Positions 1 through 12,300 of a stretch of 64,000 nucleotides of DNA are shown here, piece by piece; the stretch's first letter is position 1, and the number at the start of each line of letters is the position of its first letter. The notes beneath the pieces are model-generated. The model had not been told where the DNA came from, did no database searches, and was given only the letters and a program-made list of their open reading frames with translations. Source of the DNA: Trissonchulus latispiculum (lineage: Eukaryota > Nematoda > Enoplea > Enoplida > Ironidae); the NCBI GenBank assembly GCA_030248195.1, contig JASAND010006202.1:156819-220818 (forward strand). Reading direction: 5' to 3'. The position numbers were made by a program, and so were the translations under genes.

Positions 1-1
1 G

Positions 2-118
2 CAGTCCTCTAGGAATTCTAAAGAGGAATTCGCTCCACCAGACCACACCAATGAAGATGACGAATCTAAAGCTAGTCTTGAAACTCTCATGGATGATGTG
101 CTGTTAAACAACATATAA
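2..118 (+). CDS. 3' end of an unrecognised gene (terminal exon, partial)
   Basis: An open frame enters from the left edge and runs 38 codons to TAA at 116-118. The peptide is acidic and hydrophilic (it contains NEDDESKASLETLMDDVL), the composition expected of a disordered protein tail rather than random AT-rich sequence. An AATAAA signal lies 50 bases after the stop. The upstream part is outside the window, so no family can be named. The next gene, the innexin, is on the other strand, so the two are convergent. It could be a chance open frame; the stop plus poly(A) signal arrangement is the main support. Confidence 0.5.
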   Translation, partial: QSSRNSKEEFAPPDHTNEDDESKASLETLMDDVLLNNI

Positions 119-167
119 TCGCAAATTAATTTACCTGTATGCTATTTGCTGTAGTTTAGAAAATAAC

Positions 168-173
168 AATAAA
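168..173 (+). other. Candidate poly(A) signal AATAAA
   Basis: A canonical AATAAA hexamer stands 50 bases downstream of the TAA that ends the partial reading frame at 2-118. The spacing is typical of a short 3' UTR. Confidence 0.4.
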
Positions 174-360
174 ATTATAGGCTATTATATCAATCTTAAT
201 ATACAGTAAGGTTAAAATGCAAACTTCTATAGTAAGTCTACACTAACAGACATCAAGATAGTTAATAAGGTTTGTCGTATTGATCCACATTTCGCAATGG
301 CTCCACATGTGTCAGATCTCAGTTTTTACTTGTAATATATAAATTTCACCAACGTTGACC

Positions 361-600
361 TACTCACAGTTGCCCACAGTTAGGTTAAATTAAGCTATTA
401 TAGCTTTCTACTCGAATAACAGTTGCCCACAGTGTAAAGTTATTAAGGTTGTTCATATTAGTAGTTACTCACACTTGCCCACAGTTAGGTTAAACTAAGT
501 TGTTATAGCTCTCTACTCGAATCATAGTTGCCCACAATTCGAATAAGTAGCCTAAAGTTGTTAAGATTATTCATAACAGAAACTGCCCACACATGCCCAC
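361..600. repeat. Imperfect tandem duplication, about 105-base unit
   Basis: Two diverged head-to-tail copies start near 361 and 466. Each carries TTGCCCACAGTTAGGTTAAA early in the unit, then a CTCTACTCGAAT/CTTTCTACTCGAAT block, another TTGCCCACA, and an AAAGTTRTTAAGRTT block. A third copy appears to begin with the TGCCCAC words near 585-600. No coding potential is visible. Confidence 0.65.
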
Positions 601-773
601 ATTGTGGGGTGCAGTTCAACTCTTATTTTCCTTACTACTAACCATTTTTAACATGGGTTAGCGAGTTAGCCCTGGTTAAAGTCTTTGACAGGACCGGCAA
701 ACAATATCGCCAAGATAGGTAGTCATTTACCGAGTACGCTCGAAATCTAACCTTGGGCCGGTTCTTAACGTCC

Positions 774-1690
774 TTAACCCTTAAATGCCTAAGCTATTTA
801 GCCTACGTTAACGCATAACCTGGGTCAATTTGACCCAACACTAATTTTAGCTTCGTGGAGCACGCTGTGCCGTTACAATGCCAACAAAAGCCACAAAATA
901 GCTTGACAGTTTTCTGGAGAGCCGATGATTTCCTATTTAATCGGGGAACAGAAGCTGAAAACATTTTCTAAACAAACTAAAGCTCAGGCATCTATGACGA
1001 TCAGTCATAATAGCAATAGTTTTAAATCCCAAAATCATCCCACAATACTAGTTCTGAGAGGAAAATAACGTAAACATCCTTTCCAAATCAATCCCCGTTG
1101 ACTACACAGTTCTTACCACGAAGAACTGAGAGCCTATGGATTTGACCAGTTAGGACTCTCCTACCAGCTCTTGAGAGATACCCAACGTAGTGTTTTTAAT
1201 GTTTGTTGTTGATACTAGTTCCATAATATTTCTGACGTTGTCCCGTTAGTACAAAAGACAGTTTAGGACAGCCAACATTGGTCTTTGACACCTAGCAGAG
1301 TAGTCCTAATCACCATGCTTCCAAAAGAGTTCTGCTTGGTCTCTAATACGAAAAACAGACAAAATTCTATGAAATTTACCACTATTGTGCACAAATTCAT
1401 AAGCTGATAGAAGGAAAAGCTGCTACGTGTCACTGAGAATTTGAATCTGAGTGTTTCTTTGTGTATTTCATGAGCTGGGTCAAACTGACCCAGGGGTAAA
1501 TTATTGAAAATAATTTATTCTGGCCAGAACCATGAATTTTTCTGCAACCTTGACTTGGTTTTTAGTTGTATCAGAGAATTTTATGAGATGTCAAGAGACG
1601 TTGCCGGATAACATGCCATTTTACGCTGTACACAGCTGTTTAAAAAAGGGGGTGGGTGAATCTCACCCAGGTTATGCATTTAAGGGTTAA
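774..1690. mobile_element. piggyBac-like non-autonomous element (MITE)
   Basis: The left end reads TTAACCCTTAAATGC at 774-788 and the right end is its exact reverse complement at 1676-1690, so TTAA target duplications sit at both edges. A second shared block, ATAACCTGGGT, follows each end; on the left it is displaced by a roughly 25-base insertion. Short GGGTCAAnnTGACCC palindromes occur inside (near 824 and 1478). TTAA duplications with CCC...GGG termini are the hallmark of the piggyBac superfamily. No transposase frame is present in the 917 bases, so it would depend on an enzyme from elsewhere. Confidence 0.8.
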
Positions 1691-3621
1691 CCCAAGTTAA
1701 GTCAAAAACCCGGGCTAGGTTACTAACCCAAATTCTGTCCTATCAATTCCTTGCTTAACCCGAGTTGGTGTAACCCGGGTTTCACAACGGGGTTAACAGG
1801 CTATTTCTGGGTTAGTGCTTCCTTTGAAGTATGGATGAATCTGTACCTAGAATATACTGACACACGAAACAGACTTAAATTAGCAGTCCAACCACAGATT
1901 TACTTTGTACACATTACATGTATAAAACAAAGGATTACTACGACCTGAGCTAGTAGCACGATACTGTCACTATAGTAATTCACAAAAATTAAAGTAAATT
2001 AATGACAAATATTGTGAATGATTTTTAAGATATCATTTCTCGTTAATCTATTGCATAGAATTTAATGCGAATGGACGCGGTAAATTTTCAGTCTGTCAGA
2101 AAATGAACAAATAATAGATAAATAGTTGCTTCAATTTCAGTTAATGTTAATCAATTTTAGTTTGTAGGCTAAAAATTTTTCAAGAATAGAGTGGACAAAG
2201 TATATGTCACTGTTTGAGTAAATGTTTCAAATTATTTTCAAAACCATTACAATTCATAAACCCTTTAAGAAAAGTTTTAGTGCAGACAAACTGAAATCCT
2301 AACTTCTGACCAACAGTACACCGCTAGCATAGTCTTAATTTAAACTTTAAATCTACAATTCTTAATTCAATTCGATCAAACTTAAACAAAAGCTCGGTAA
2401 ATAAAGTAAAGATGGAATAAAACAAATCCAGGGGATCCGAAACATAAAGTTGTGTTCGACGGTAGACCTTTTATCATTAAGCTATTCCTGTTGCAGCAAT
2501 TATGCAGTAATCTAAAATCAAAGTTCTACTGAGGGATCAAACACCGATCAAATCAAGTAGAGAACCTTCGCTTTGTAGACACTGTTTCACATCAATTTAT
2601 TCTTTAATCTTCCACACTACTTAATTATAGACAAGCAAGTGATTTAGAGTAATTTGCTGAAAGTTGTCTCCTAATTACTTAAATTCTAAAACCTATATCC
2701 TTGCACACTGTGAACCGGGCTTAAAAGCTTTCAAGAATCGTATTTGTCCTATTTGTAACATGTACTGTTGGTACAGAAGTTCTCAAACAAAAGATGCCTC
2801 TCATTTGCTCTTGTTATCTAATGGCAAATTTCAGGATTTCGAAGCGGGTTTGACTTAAAATGTTCCAACATTTATTCTAGTCAACTAAGTAGACGTAAAT
2901 CTGGACAACTGTAACGGGAGACCTGTTCAGGGACCCAATTCATTTTTGCAACATTTATTGATCAATTCTGTCATGGCTATTTAAATATAACAAAAGGTAA
3001 TTTTAAATTGTAAAATTGAAATTCGGTCCCTGAATAGATCTAGCAAAATTAAAGCAAAAGCAGAAAAAAGACCCAATGCCATAAAAGAAATGTCAGGTCA
3101 GAAAATATAATTAATTATAGATTTGTTCTTTGGAAGGGATTTTATTCGAGATCTCAGGAAATTCCAGTGAATTCGAGGGGAACTTGAGTCTATGAGAGGC
3201 ACCTTCCGTCTAGACAGAGACTGACATATCTTTCACAATTCTAGAATTAATACAAACAGGTTCTGGTTAAAACATGGTTTGTTGCTTCCCAAATTCCGCT
3301 ACTTATTGTAGTATTTACTCATAGAGCAGTACGTCTGGGTGTTACAAAGTCCGAGGTCCGTAGAGAGAGAAAGAGTGCTGCATTCTGACTTCTTTCCATT
3401 TTCACGAGACACGTTAGACCCTAATTTGTTTCGAATCGATTCGAGTAGTGCTGCCTGTAGGTGGGACTTAGCTTATACCTAAGCCATATTCTTGGTCAAT
3501 GCAGTTTGGCAGTGTTGACACATGACATGAAGGGGGAGGGGGGGGTAGGCTTAACGCTTCTTCCAACCGAAAACAAGGCAGGCTTGTTGTGTGTTAAATT
3601 TAGCACTAAGGATGCGTTGAA
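1691..3621. other. Intergenic, no gene seen
   Basis: Bases 1691-1800 carry several ACCCGGGTT/TAACCC words resembling those of the MITE at 27031, so the piggyBac element may sit inside an older copy of that family. The rest to the innexin stop is AT-rich with nothing recognised. TTTATT at 3141-3146 would read AATAAA on the innexin strand, about 480 bases after its stop codon, and is one possible poly(A) signal for it. Confidence 0.5.
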
Positions 3622-4553
3622 TCATACAAAGCTAAAGTAGCCATCAACGGACTTACGCCGTTTCTTTCCACGAGTGGGATTACTACCCTCAAAGCTGGGC
3701 GCCTGCTTTCCGGCCTGTCCCATCAGCCAGTTTTTGAAGTTCATCTCCTGCATTTTGGAGGGGGACTGGAGTCCCAGTTGGGCTGAGGGTTCGTACATCT
3801 CAACCGGAGACTTGCGGACCCGGTTGTGAAAGGAATGCCAGAGGGCAACGATGAGTTCTGTGGCCATCAGGTCACCGGCGTGGGCGGAGACCATTCGGAG
3901 ACAGAAGACGCCGTCATGGCCCAGAAATTTGAGCACAAATTTGTTGACCGAAGAGCGATCCGTGACTAAGTCTGTGGCCCGCAGATACTTTTTGACAAAC
4001 CGCTGTCTCTGTCCTGGAAGCGCGGATATCAGCAGCCAGTGGCCGAGGGAGCACACAGTGACAATAGTTACCAGAAAGAACCAGAACCAGAGGAACAGAA
4101 AGATCTTTTCGTTGAACATGTTGATCATCAGGACACACTGGACCGTATGATGGTGGACATTGCCCAGGACGCGGACCTCAAAGTCACACATGGTCACTCT
4201 GGGGAAGTGACCGCTCTCCTCCCACTCCCGGCCCTTCAGCAGGTCGTTCAGGATGCTGAAGCCGTACATAATGTTCCGGGTGCCCAGGAAACTGTTCAGT
4301 AGGAAAAGCTGACCGACTACGTTCAGTCCGTACATGACCTTGATGAGGAGATAGAGTCCGGTGACGTAGCCGGTGCATCTTTTCCCACAGGTGAGGCAGC
4401 GAGAGAGGGGGCCGTCGGCTTCGCCCACTTCGCGCTGAATCTCCAGGGCGTCCTCCATGTGGCCTGCGATGGTCTGTACGGTGGCCACGCGAGACTCCGT
4501 TTCCATCATTCGGGCATCGCAGGCCATTTGGGTCAAGCCTTGTATATTGATAC
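3622..4553 (-). CDS. Innexin exon 3: cytoplasmic loop, TM3, second extracellular loop, TM4, tail
   Basis: The exon starts after a GTTTCAG acceptor at 4554-4560. Its first two bases complete the glycine codon left by either exon 2. It encodes the cytoplasmic loop with [10 protein letters not shown]3, the E2 loop with the family pattern [16 protein letters not shown]4 ([15 protein letters not shown]) and a C-terminal tail of about 130 residues ending in a lysine/arginine cluster. Stop is TGA at 3622-3624. It is one uninterrupted exon shared by both isoforms. Confidence 0.93.
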
Positions 4554-7500
4554 CTGAAACAAACGAGTTAAAAGCTCAAGATATATGCTCTGTTGCTCAT
4601 TGTGTTTTCTTCTTGTTTTAGGAGTCAACAATACCTACTTCAGTCGATACTTAATTGTAATTTCCGCAAATAAGAAGCTCGTCCATTTGCTGGTCATTTA
4701 ATTGTGATCTCCGCAAAAACTTAAGACGTTCATTCACTTCTACTGTATGTAAGGTGTGCTGTGTCGATAAGAACTCGCTGTGTTCACTTGCTGGTCACGT
4801 GACCCTCTGAAGGTTCGTTTATCAAGTTTCGATTCCAAAATTTGTCAGACGCGTCGTCGCATATCTCAACAGCATTGCGGTGTGCTCCAAGACTGTATAG
4901 ATCAGAAATCTGTGTACCGATATATTCTATTACTATACAATGCTATTATTAGCATATATTTGACCTATTTTACTGTCACATGTAAGCTTAAATCAGTAGT
5001 CATTTTCTCAACATAACATACACAAATCATAGTATTATCATTTGATTAAAAGCCAATCCACCATAAGGCACAACAACAATAAGCGCCAAATACCATTAAT
5101 TTTCAAAACAATGTTGACTGACTGCAAAACAAAGAGATTCATGCACAAGCGTGACGATTCATGCAGCGTGCAAAGTGAACATTCATGCAATGCAAAATTT
5201 GTGCAGGAGACCCTTAACATACAGTGTGTATGTGCTGTGTAATTGAACCATTCAAATATTTTGAAATTTTTTCCAGTTCTTTTCTAATAGTAAAAGTTTA
5301 ATACCTTGAACCGGTGGGTTACTGTCTATCACTCTCTATCACCTTTGAAATAGGAGCTAAACTCGAGAATTCGAAATTATATTTTCTACCATCTTTGGCG
5401 TCCCTGCTTCTCAAAACCATAGGTACAGTTCTACGTACTGCTAATCTACATAATTTTCAGGGCAGTTATAAGTTGTTGAGTTGAAGTTAGCCAGTTTTTA
5501 CTTGATCAAAAATTTCTTGAGATCACTCGTTCGTTTTGTTCTATTGCCATGGGAACATTGAAGTCAGCAGACAGTCAAGCACTGTTAATTGCAAAGAAAT
5601 TGTAGACATGCAAAAGAAGCCATGCAGTGCAGAAGCTCTATACGTTGGCATATCCTTGATGAAAATACTGAAAGTTGCCCACAAATAGGGGGACTAGCAA
5701 TTAAAAATGCTATGGAAAAGAGGTTAGCTGGAAGCTGAGAAAGACTACGTACTTTTGAACTTTGAAACTGTATAGGTACAAATTAAAGGGAAATAGACTG
5801 TGGCAAGAATGCATCAAGGACAACGATTTTGGAGTAGCCGCAGAAAGATTATTCCGACGTCACGCAAAGTGCGATTCCGCATTTTTCCGAGTTCTAGAGC
5901 AAAACTTCGGAAAACACACGAAATTGCGGCACAGACCTCCCAATTTTTCCTGCTTTATTTGTCTAGATTGTAAGGAAACGTCTGTCTTAATGCCTAAACC
6001 TCAATTGTCGCAGAAATTTGTTTACGAGTTTGGCTTTCCAATTTTTGATAATTTTGGCGAAACAAACCAGTAATTCCGGATTTTTGCAACATCAGAAAAC
6101 CCCCCAAAAATCGTCAACAAGACCACAAGCGATATGTCATTTGATGCCTTCATTGCCGTATCATTTTCACAATTTGTTTCCACATAAAGGTTTTAGCTGC
6201 ATCTTAAATCTATTTGGGTTCCTGGACGGACCCACAAACCCGGAGCCTTTCTCAGCAACCAACTCTGAGTGCCGCTGACTAGGAAGGGAGGAATGGGGGA
6301 AGGAAGGGAACCTCACCTGAATAGAAGTGAAGCATTCCTCGCCACACGATGGAAGGAACGTAGAACATAAGGGCTTCTAAGGCCAAAAGGAATGGAACCC
6401 ATTGATAGTAACCAAGTTGTCGGGCATTTCGAACCGTATATTCGGTCGGGATGGGGTCCGAAATTGGGAAATAGTACGTGTTTTGGACCCAGCAATAGTT
6501 TTCCGTGTACTGTTCCCAGGCATCGGTAAACTGGGCCGGAACCCAACACTGAATCGGATAGCCAACGTACTGTTTAGCACTGAAACAAACGGGTTGGAAT
6601 TGAGACACGGATAGTTGCTGTTTTTTTCGGTGAAAAAACAAACAAACAAACAAAAAACCTATACCTCCTCGTAAGCAGAGTTTAGGAGCAGTCCATCCAA
6701 GGGCGCACAGAACACACGTGAACTCAAAGAACAGACGAAGGTGGTTTCTAAATCCTAGTTTTGGGAGAAGGGACACACTTCAGTCAGGATTTGTGCAAGA
6801 TCACTGCGGTTTGCGTCAGCGCTGAATAAGCCAGTTTCGATAAACACTTTTAAGACATTAGGTCAGTATTTTCCAGTACGAGATTTAGCAGGCGCAGCGC
6901 AGTGACCTTAAACAAAGCCTGCTGATGCGTACTGCATATTCTGTGGCAAGCACGAAGACAGCAGCTTTCTAAAACTATTTCAAAATTTAAGTTTAATCTA
7001 ACTGATATTGATTGAAGCACACATTTTTAGTTATGCATAAATCAGTGCAATACTGAACTTTTTGTAAACGTCTCAAAATTTAATTGCCAACTGAAACTTT
7101 CAAAGCCGCTCTCCTACACCATGCTTGCCACAGAATGGAGTGAACAAAACTAATGAGGTGAAGCATAGAGGAGAGGGGCAATGATATGAGAAAGGGGGAC
7201 TGGAGGAGGAGGGGGCTGATACCTCACCTGAATAAAAGTGAAGCATTCCTCGCCAGACTATGGAGGGGACGTAGAACATTAAGGCTTCTAGAGCTAGTAC
7301 AAAGGGGACCCACTGGTAGTAGCCCAGTTGGCGCACCTGGCGAACGGCATAGTCTGAGGGTATAGGGTCAGTGAGAGGTAGAAAGTAGGTGTTCTGGACC
7401 CAGCAAAAGTTCTCCGTATATTGTTCCCAGGCATCGGTAAATTCTGCAGGTACCCAACACTGTATTGGGTATCCCACATATTGCTTGGCACTGAAAATAG

Positions 7501-9398
7501 GCATTTCCTGACAACAATATGCAAATCGGTGTCTGAAGGCAGGGTGATTGGTGTGAGCTGAGGTCTCAGATTAGCAAATGCTAACATTAAACTTGGTATT
7601 GAAAAGAGTAAGCTGCTGGTGGTTGCTTTTTTAACATTGCCTGTCGATCATAGGTTAACGCGGAGGGATCTGTGAGGGTCCAAGCCCCGCCGCCCCCCCC
7701 CAATCCGGACAAGGTACACAAGCCCTACCGCCGTCGGGGACAAGGGTAACGAAGAAATGGCCAAGGCGTATGCAAAAATAGCCGGAAAAAATTGGTTTTT
7801 ACGCTAACATTTTAAAAAATCCCGGCTTAGCCGGAATTTTTCAGCTAAAATGTTTAATTTTTCGTGAAAATCAGGCAAAATTTTGAAATTTTTTGTAAAA
7901 ATTGATGTAAATTTTGTTGCACATTCAATAAAAAATAGCATTTTTTAATAAAATTAGCGTTAATTTTTTGAAAAATTTCGCAAATTTATCCTTGAGGTGC
8001 AAGCCCCCCTGAAAATTTTAGTTCAAGGTACAAGCCTCCTCAAAAATGTTTTAGGGACAAGCCACCCCAGGACCCGGCCCTATGTTAACAGTCTGTGTTA
8101 ATGTACGGTGACGATGCTCCGATCCTGTAACAAAATGTACCATCACTTAAGGAGAGGACCTGCCACAGAAAAGGTCCACCTCTGAACCTACTGATTACGT
8201 AACGGCAAGAGTACATAATGATAAGAGCGTGTCTCTCTGTTATTAACTTATGTAGTTGATCCCCTGCCCAAGCGCATGAATACCAGTTCATTGCTCATGA
8301 ACCACTGTACTAAGCTGGCCATTAAACAGAAAGGAGGTTTCTGAAATCTGATTGACTATTGTCTAGTCCCTCACCTCTATTAAAAAAAGAGGGACATGCA
8401 AAGTCGACCACTCTCCCCAAACAAAAAACGTTTCCGTCCTCTGGTCGGAGCATCGTCACAAAATAATTACAGATGAAAATTTTCTGTTCTTGACTTGAAA
8501 GTGTCCCAAAAATAAATCTGCTTCACACCAATCACCTGCCAGCTTTACTGGAACCTGTTAACGTTTAGGTTAGAAACTATACCTTCAATCAAACATTAGT
8601 CAAACAACAGAATTAGTTTTTTGGATTACATAAACTTAGGACCTCAAAATACGATGCCGTTACTTTCCCTTCAATTTTTCGTTAATATCAACAAAATTAT
8701 ACACTTTAGTATTAACCCTCCTTATGAACTCTGTCTTTCCACAGCCCTGTTAATCTAAAAGTGTCAACATTTCAATACGTCAAAATCAGCGCCTAGATTA
8801 TCCTCGTAAACGATTTCAAGATTTTAGTCAAAATTTATCAAGAGCAGTAACAAAGCCAAAAATTTAGGGGATAGCTACATAGTTCTGTTCTTTAATGGCA
8901 ATAACGCACAGTCATACTGTGATATTTGTTGCAGCTCCTGGCAACGTGCAACGACGCGAATCAAACGCAGGTCAAGGCGTACCCCTATTCCAGTTGGAAG
9001 CGTGGACATGCGTTGACTCGCATAGGCACCTGTTGCCTATGTGTAAAGTATCACACTAAAAATGGAAGAGAATCCATTTGTAAAATTAAGTTGACGGACG
9101 TCGAGGCGCTCTGACTGTGACTATCACAGGCCGCGTTGACTTGCATTAACCCACTCTCAGAACTAGAGATTTACTTTAGTCTAATTCAAAATGATTTAAT
9201 ACCGATTTAATATTGATTTAATTGATTTCACATTAATTTAATATTGATTAATAATATAAAAAAGACCGCTTACCTAACGATAATGGCAAACGCAAATATG
9301 ATAGCACTGGTATAGTGATAGTTAAGCTTGTCAACAAAATCATCATCAACGCGAGGATGTAATCCTTTGAAGATTGCCGCCAAATAATACAAAAGCAT
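3622..9398 (-). CDS. Innexin (gap-junction channel subunit) with two alternative second exons
   Basis: Innexins form gap junctions and plasma-membrane hemichannels. The coding exons are 9274-9398, then either 7228-7490 or 6317-6579, then 3622-4553. Each choice gives 125+263+932 bases, an exact 439-residue protein of normal family length. The ATG at 9398 follows an in-frame TGA by 12 bases. Visible features are a first membrane segment (about residues 26-41), the YVG-PIQCW signature, E1 cysteines 53 and 71, YYQW before TM2 (residues 99-121), TM3 (about 192-217), E2 cysteines 252 and 269, TM4 (about 280-306), and a basic tail ending in KKRRK plus a short stretch. The intron between the two exon-2 copies is 648 bases. 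Intron 1 (7491-9273) carries a C-tract repeat, and the last intron (4554-6316 or to 7227) shows no other gene. Splice junctions were read by eye. Confidence 0.95.
6317..6579 (-). CDS. Innexin alternative exon 2 (downstream copy): first extracellular loop and TM2
   Basis: This copy also has 263 bases, a TTTCAG acceptor, a GTGAGG donor and the same phases as 7228-7490. The frame is intact and all signature residues are kept ([23 protein letters not shown]). Most changes between the copies are conservative, which argues for continued selection rather than decay. Short open frames on the opposite strand here are shadows of this exon. Confidence 0.9.
7228..7490 (-). CDS. Innexin alternative exon 2 (upstream copy): first extracellular loop and TM2
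   Basis: The exon is bounded by a TTTTCAG acceptor and a GTGAGG donor, 263 bases, phase 2 in and phase 1 out. It encodes the YVGYPIQCW signature, both E1 cysteines, YYQWVPF and TM2. Compared with the copy at 6317-6579 it differs at 12 of about 88 residues, 11 of them in the extracellular loop (for example TENFCW here against TENYCW, and [10 protein letters not shown] against [10 protein letters not shown]). Including both copies would shift the frame, so one must be skipped. Confidence 0.9.
7676..8085. repeat. C-tract/AT-rich bipartite repeat in innexin intron 1
   Basis: A C-rich head (near 7686-7735) is followed by AT-rich sequence with a CCCGGCTTAGCCGGAA hairpin near 7823 and then CAAGCCCCCC/CAAGCCACCCC blocks near 8000-8080. 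The same hairpin word occurs at about 45640, 46885 and 49860. It looks like a non-autonomous element, but I could not define clean termini. Confidence 0.45.
9274..9398 (-). CDS. Innexin exon 1: N-terminus and first membrane segment
   Basis: The exon holds 41 codons plus two bases, from ATG at 9398 to a GTAAGC donor directly below 9274. The peptide includes [15 protein letters not shown] followed by a hydrophobic run, the standard innexin N-terminal helix and TM1. The last two bases, AG, join the T that opens either version of exon 2 to make serine just before AKQYVG. The perfect phase and family match make this short exon secure. Confidence 0.92.
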
Positions 9399-12300
9399 CA
9401 GGAAAGACAATCAAAAAGGAGCAGTCAACACAGCAGCAAATCCAGAACCAACCGCACAGGAGTGGGCACGCTACGCTTCCGCTATCCGCTACCAATAGTG
9501 AGTCTTCCAATTCGTAACGACCGCTTCAATGTAAGCATCTCACTAACAATTCCATTCAGAAACTGAAACATAATTGAGAATAAATTAATAGAAATAGGTA
9601 AATATTTAACGAAAAACAAAAAGTTATTCAGGGTCTGTCAATATTTAACGGTAGGAAAGATAGGAAAGAATTAGAGGTAAAAAGTCCAACGCAAAAAAGC
9701 ACTTGTGTGAGAAAAATGTTGTACCTTCTATGTTAAAAATAGGTTTTTCCCTAATTTCGGGAAAAACCAAAATACCGGATTATGTTCCGATTTTCGGAGA
9801 TTAGCTTACAGTTCTTCCCTAAATTGCTCATCAGTGGACTAGAGGCCTAATGACTAGAGGAAAAGTATAGGTTCCGGTTTTACAGCGCAAATTCGCGGCA
9901 GGAAATATTTCGATCAGAATACAGATACGGATGCAGAATACATGTATTAGATATTCGGGTACTGCAGTGGCAATTATTTCTTTCAATTCTATCATTACTT
10001 ATTATTTTAATATTGGTTCAAACATGAAAGCTTACCTCAAATGAAAATGCAACGGACTGTTGGTTTTTTATTATATATTTTTTCATCAGACGACGAACCT
10101 AACCTTATCTACTATTGGTAGAGGAATTTTCAAAGGAATCTGTAATTTCTGTAAAACCTAAGAGAATGACACTTCAGGTTTAGGTTTATAATAAGTGGTC
10201 CTCCACTAATTATAGCCAAGGTTGAGAAATATGAGACCCACATTAGGCTTTCCTCTGTCCCTGTCCTTGATGGTGACTGTTAGCTCTGATTAGACATTTA
10301 AGCTATGCATTAAAGAATTAAGCTTTAAGTCATATATTTCAGGACAAGACTGGCTGGAAAGTGCCTGATAACAAACCTCTAATTTCAAATAACCTGTAAA
10401 TTTTAATGAAAAATTTACTAAATTTATGGACTAAATTTATTTTAGTTGGCGCATACAATGTTTGTCTTAAATCAAATAGGTAGGTATGTATTATTGAACT
10501 GGCTGTGGAGATGACATGAGGTTATCCGAAACAAGTCAAATATTGGGCTACGAATTTCATCAACGATTCCTTGGAAATATACAATTGAATATTGATTAAA
10601 CTTTAAACCGTATAGTGTAATTTTTCGAAAGCTTAAGTGTTCGAAGCAATTTAATTTGAAGTTTAAACAATTACGGAGTGGTGTCCAAAGTGTATTTTTT
10701 GGGTTCGACATTAAATATTTACCCCATTAGAAAACAAAAGTGTGGGTTCGAACGAACTGTGTCAGACACGAGTTCAACGGGCACAACTCTCTGCTCTACT
10801 ACTAGGGCTTCTTGAATAAAAATTGCAAAATGAAGGCGTTTCCAACCGTAACAAGAATAAATTAGTATAGCAAATATTTGCAGCAAAACATAATAATTGT
10901 AGAATACGTAATTAGGCCATTACACAAATTTGAGAAACGACTAATGAGACTCTCGCTGTGTATAATATATTATGTTATATTATGTTATATATTATGTTAT
11001 TATATTATATTCTGTTATATTATGTACTATAGATATGCTACACTATAATATGTATCGTATGTATATATTTATAGCAAGCACAAGTCCATAATTATATTAT
11101 TATAAGAAGAAGAAGAAGTAAGCCAGCCGCAACTAAGGGGAAGGCAGTCTTCACAAATTGCCTTTCTTACTCTCCCCTTCGGGAGGGTCCCTGCAACCTG
11201 ATTGGATGCTGGCTACTTCCTCCTCAAACAGGAATGGGTTATGTGTTTTACCACGAACCATAATGAAGGGGGTGCAGACCCCAGACCGACAAAAAAGGGT
11301 AAACTCCTCGGCGAAAGGGCGAAAAGGATGGACCCGCTCAACCACAGGCAAAAAAGGACACCAGACCCCTCAGCACTTTTGACTAAACATTGCTGTCGCG
11401 AATCACGAAGAGTTTCACATACTAGAACTTTTGAGGATACAATCCAGAGCTAGAACTAATTCGATCGTTACGATGATGTGGTTCTTGTTACTACGCATAT
11501 TTTGTATTTACTGTTATGCGATAAGTTTCGCACAATTGCATATTTTTAAGGAAATTTTAGCGATTTTTTTCAAACACTCCTTAAAATCTCTGAAAATAGT
11601 TGAAATTAGCTAATTTTTGGCGAAAACCGGTAAAAACGGCAGATTTTGCTACTTTTGGTGGACCTGATTAAAATTAAACTCTGCTTATCCTACTGCTCTT
11701 ATAATTAAGCATTGACCCAGATCGAGTGCGAGTTCTCAGTGTCCAACCGAAATAAGTAATGCGGTTGAAACTTTTCCTCATTTACAACATCTAAAATCTT
11801 TGCTGAAAAGGGCAACAGCTCAAAAAGACAAAAAAGAAAAAACGTTTGAGCTAACTTTTTTGCCACATACTAACGTGAGGGAGAAATCCCTTCAAAAGTC
11901 TGATTAGAGTTAAAGCTAAATAAGGGCCCTGTTCATAAGAAACAAGAAGACTCATAACAATAGAAAATCGTTAGGGACATTGCACTGCAAAAACTACGTC
12001 TAAAGAAACTACGTTATAATACCAAGGAATACCGCTAGGAACGATTCTTTTGTACCTACAGCCACCTACAATGTCTGTAGTATCGGACTGGAAAACTTTT
12101 GGCACTTAACAGTCAGTTTAGACTCCATATTCAAAAATTGGTGCTGTAATGCTGTTCCGTCAAAACAATATTCATCTAAAAAATCAAAAATAGTTCACCC
12201 CTTAGCTTTTGAAAGCAATCTCCTTCAAATTACTGAAAATTGAGAAAGTTCAGGTTTAATTAAACACAAAACGAGAAAGCAACACTTAGGAAAGCAACGC

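Noticed and set aside
3851..4378. Open frames on both strands overlapping the innexin third exon
   Set aside because: They are shadows of the long conserved innexin frame.
5762..6073. 103-codon open frame on the + strand within the innexin locus
   Set aside because: No recognisable family, no splice support, and it lies antisense in an intron. I treat it as chance.
10965..11040. Possible centromere- or telomere-like satellite
   Set aside because: It is only a short run of TATTATGTTATAT simple sequence, not a higher-order array.
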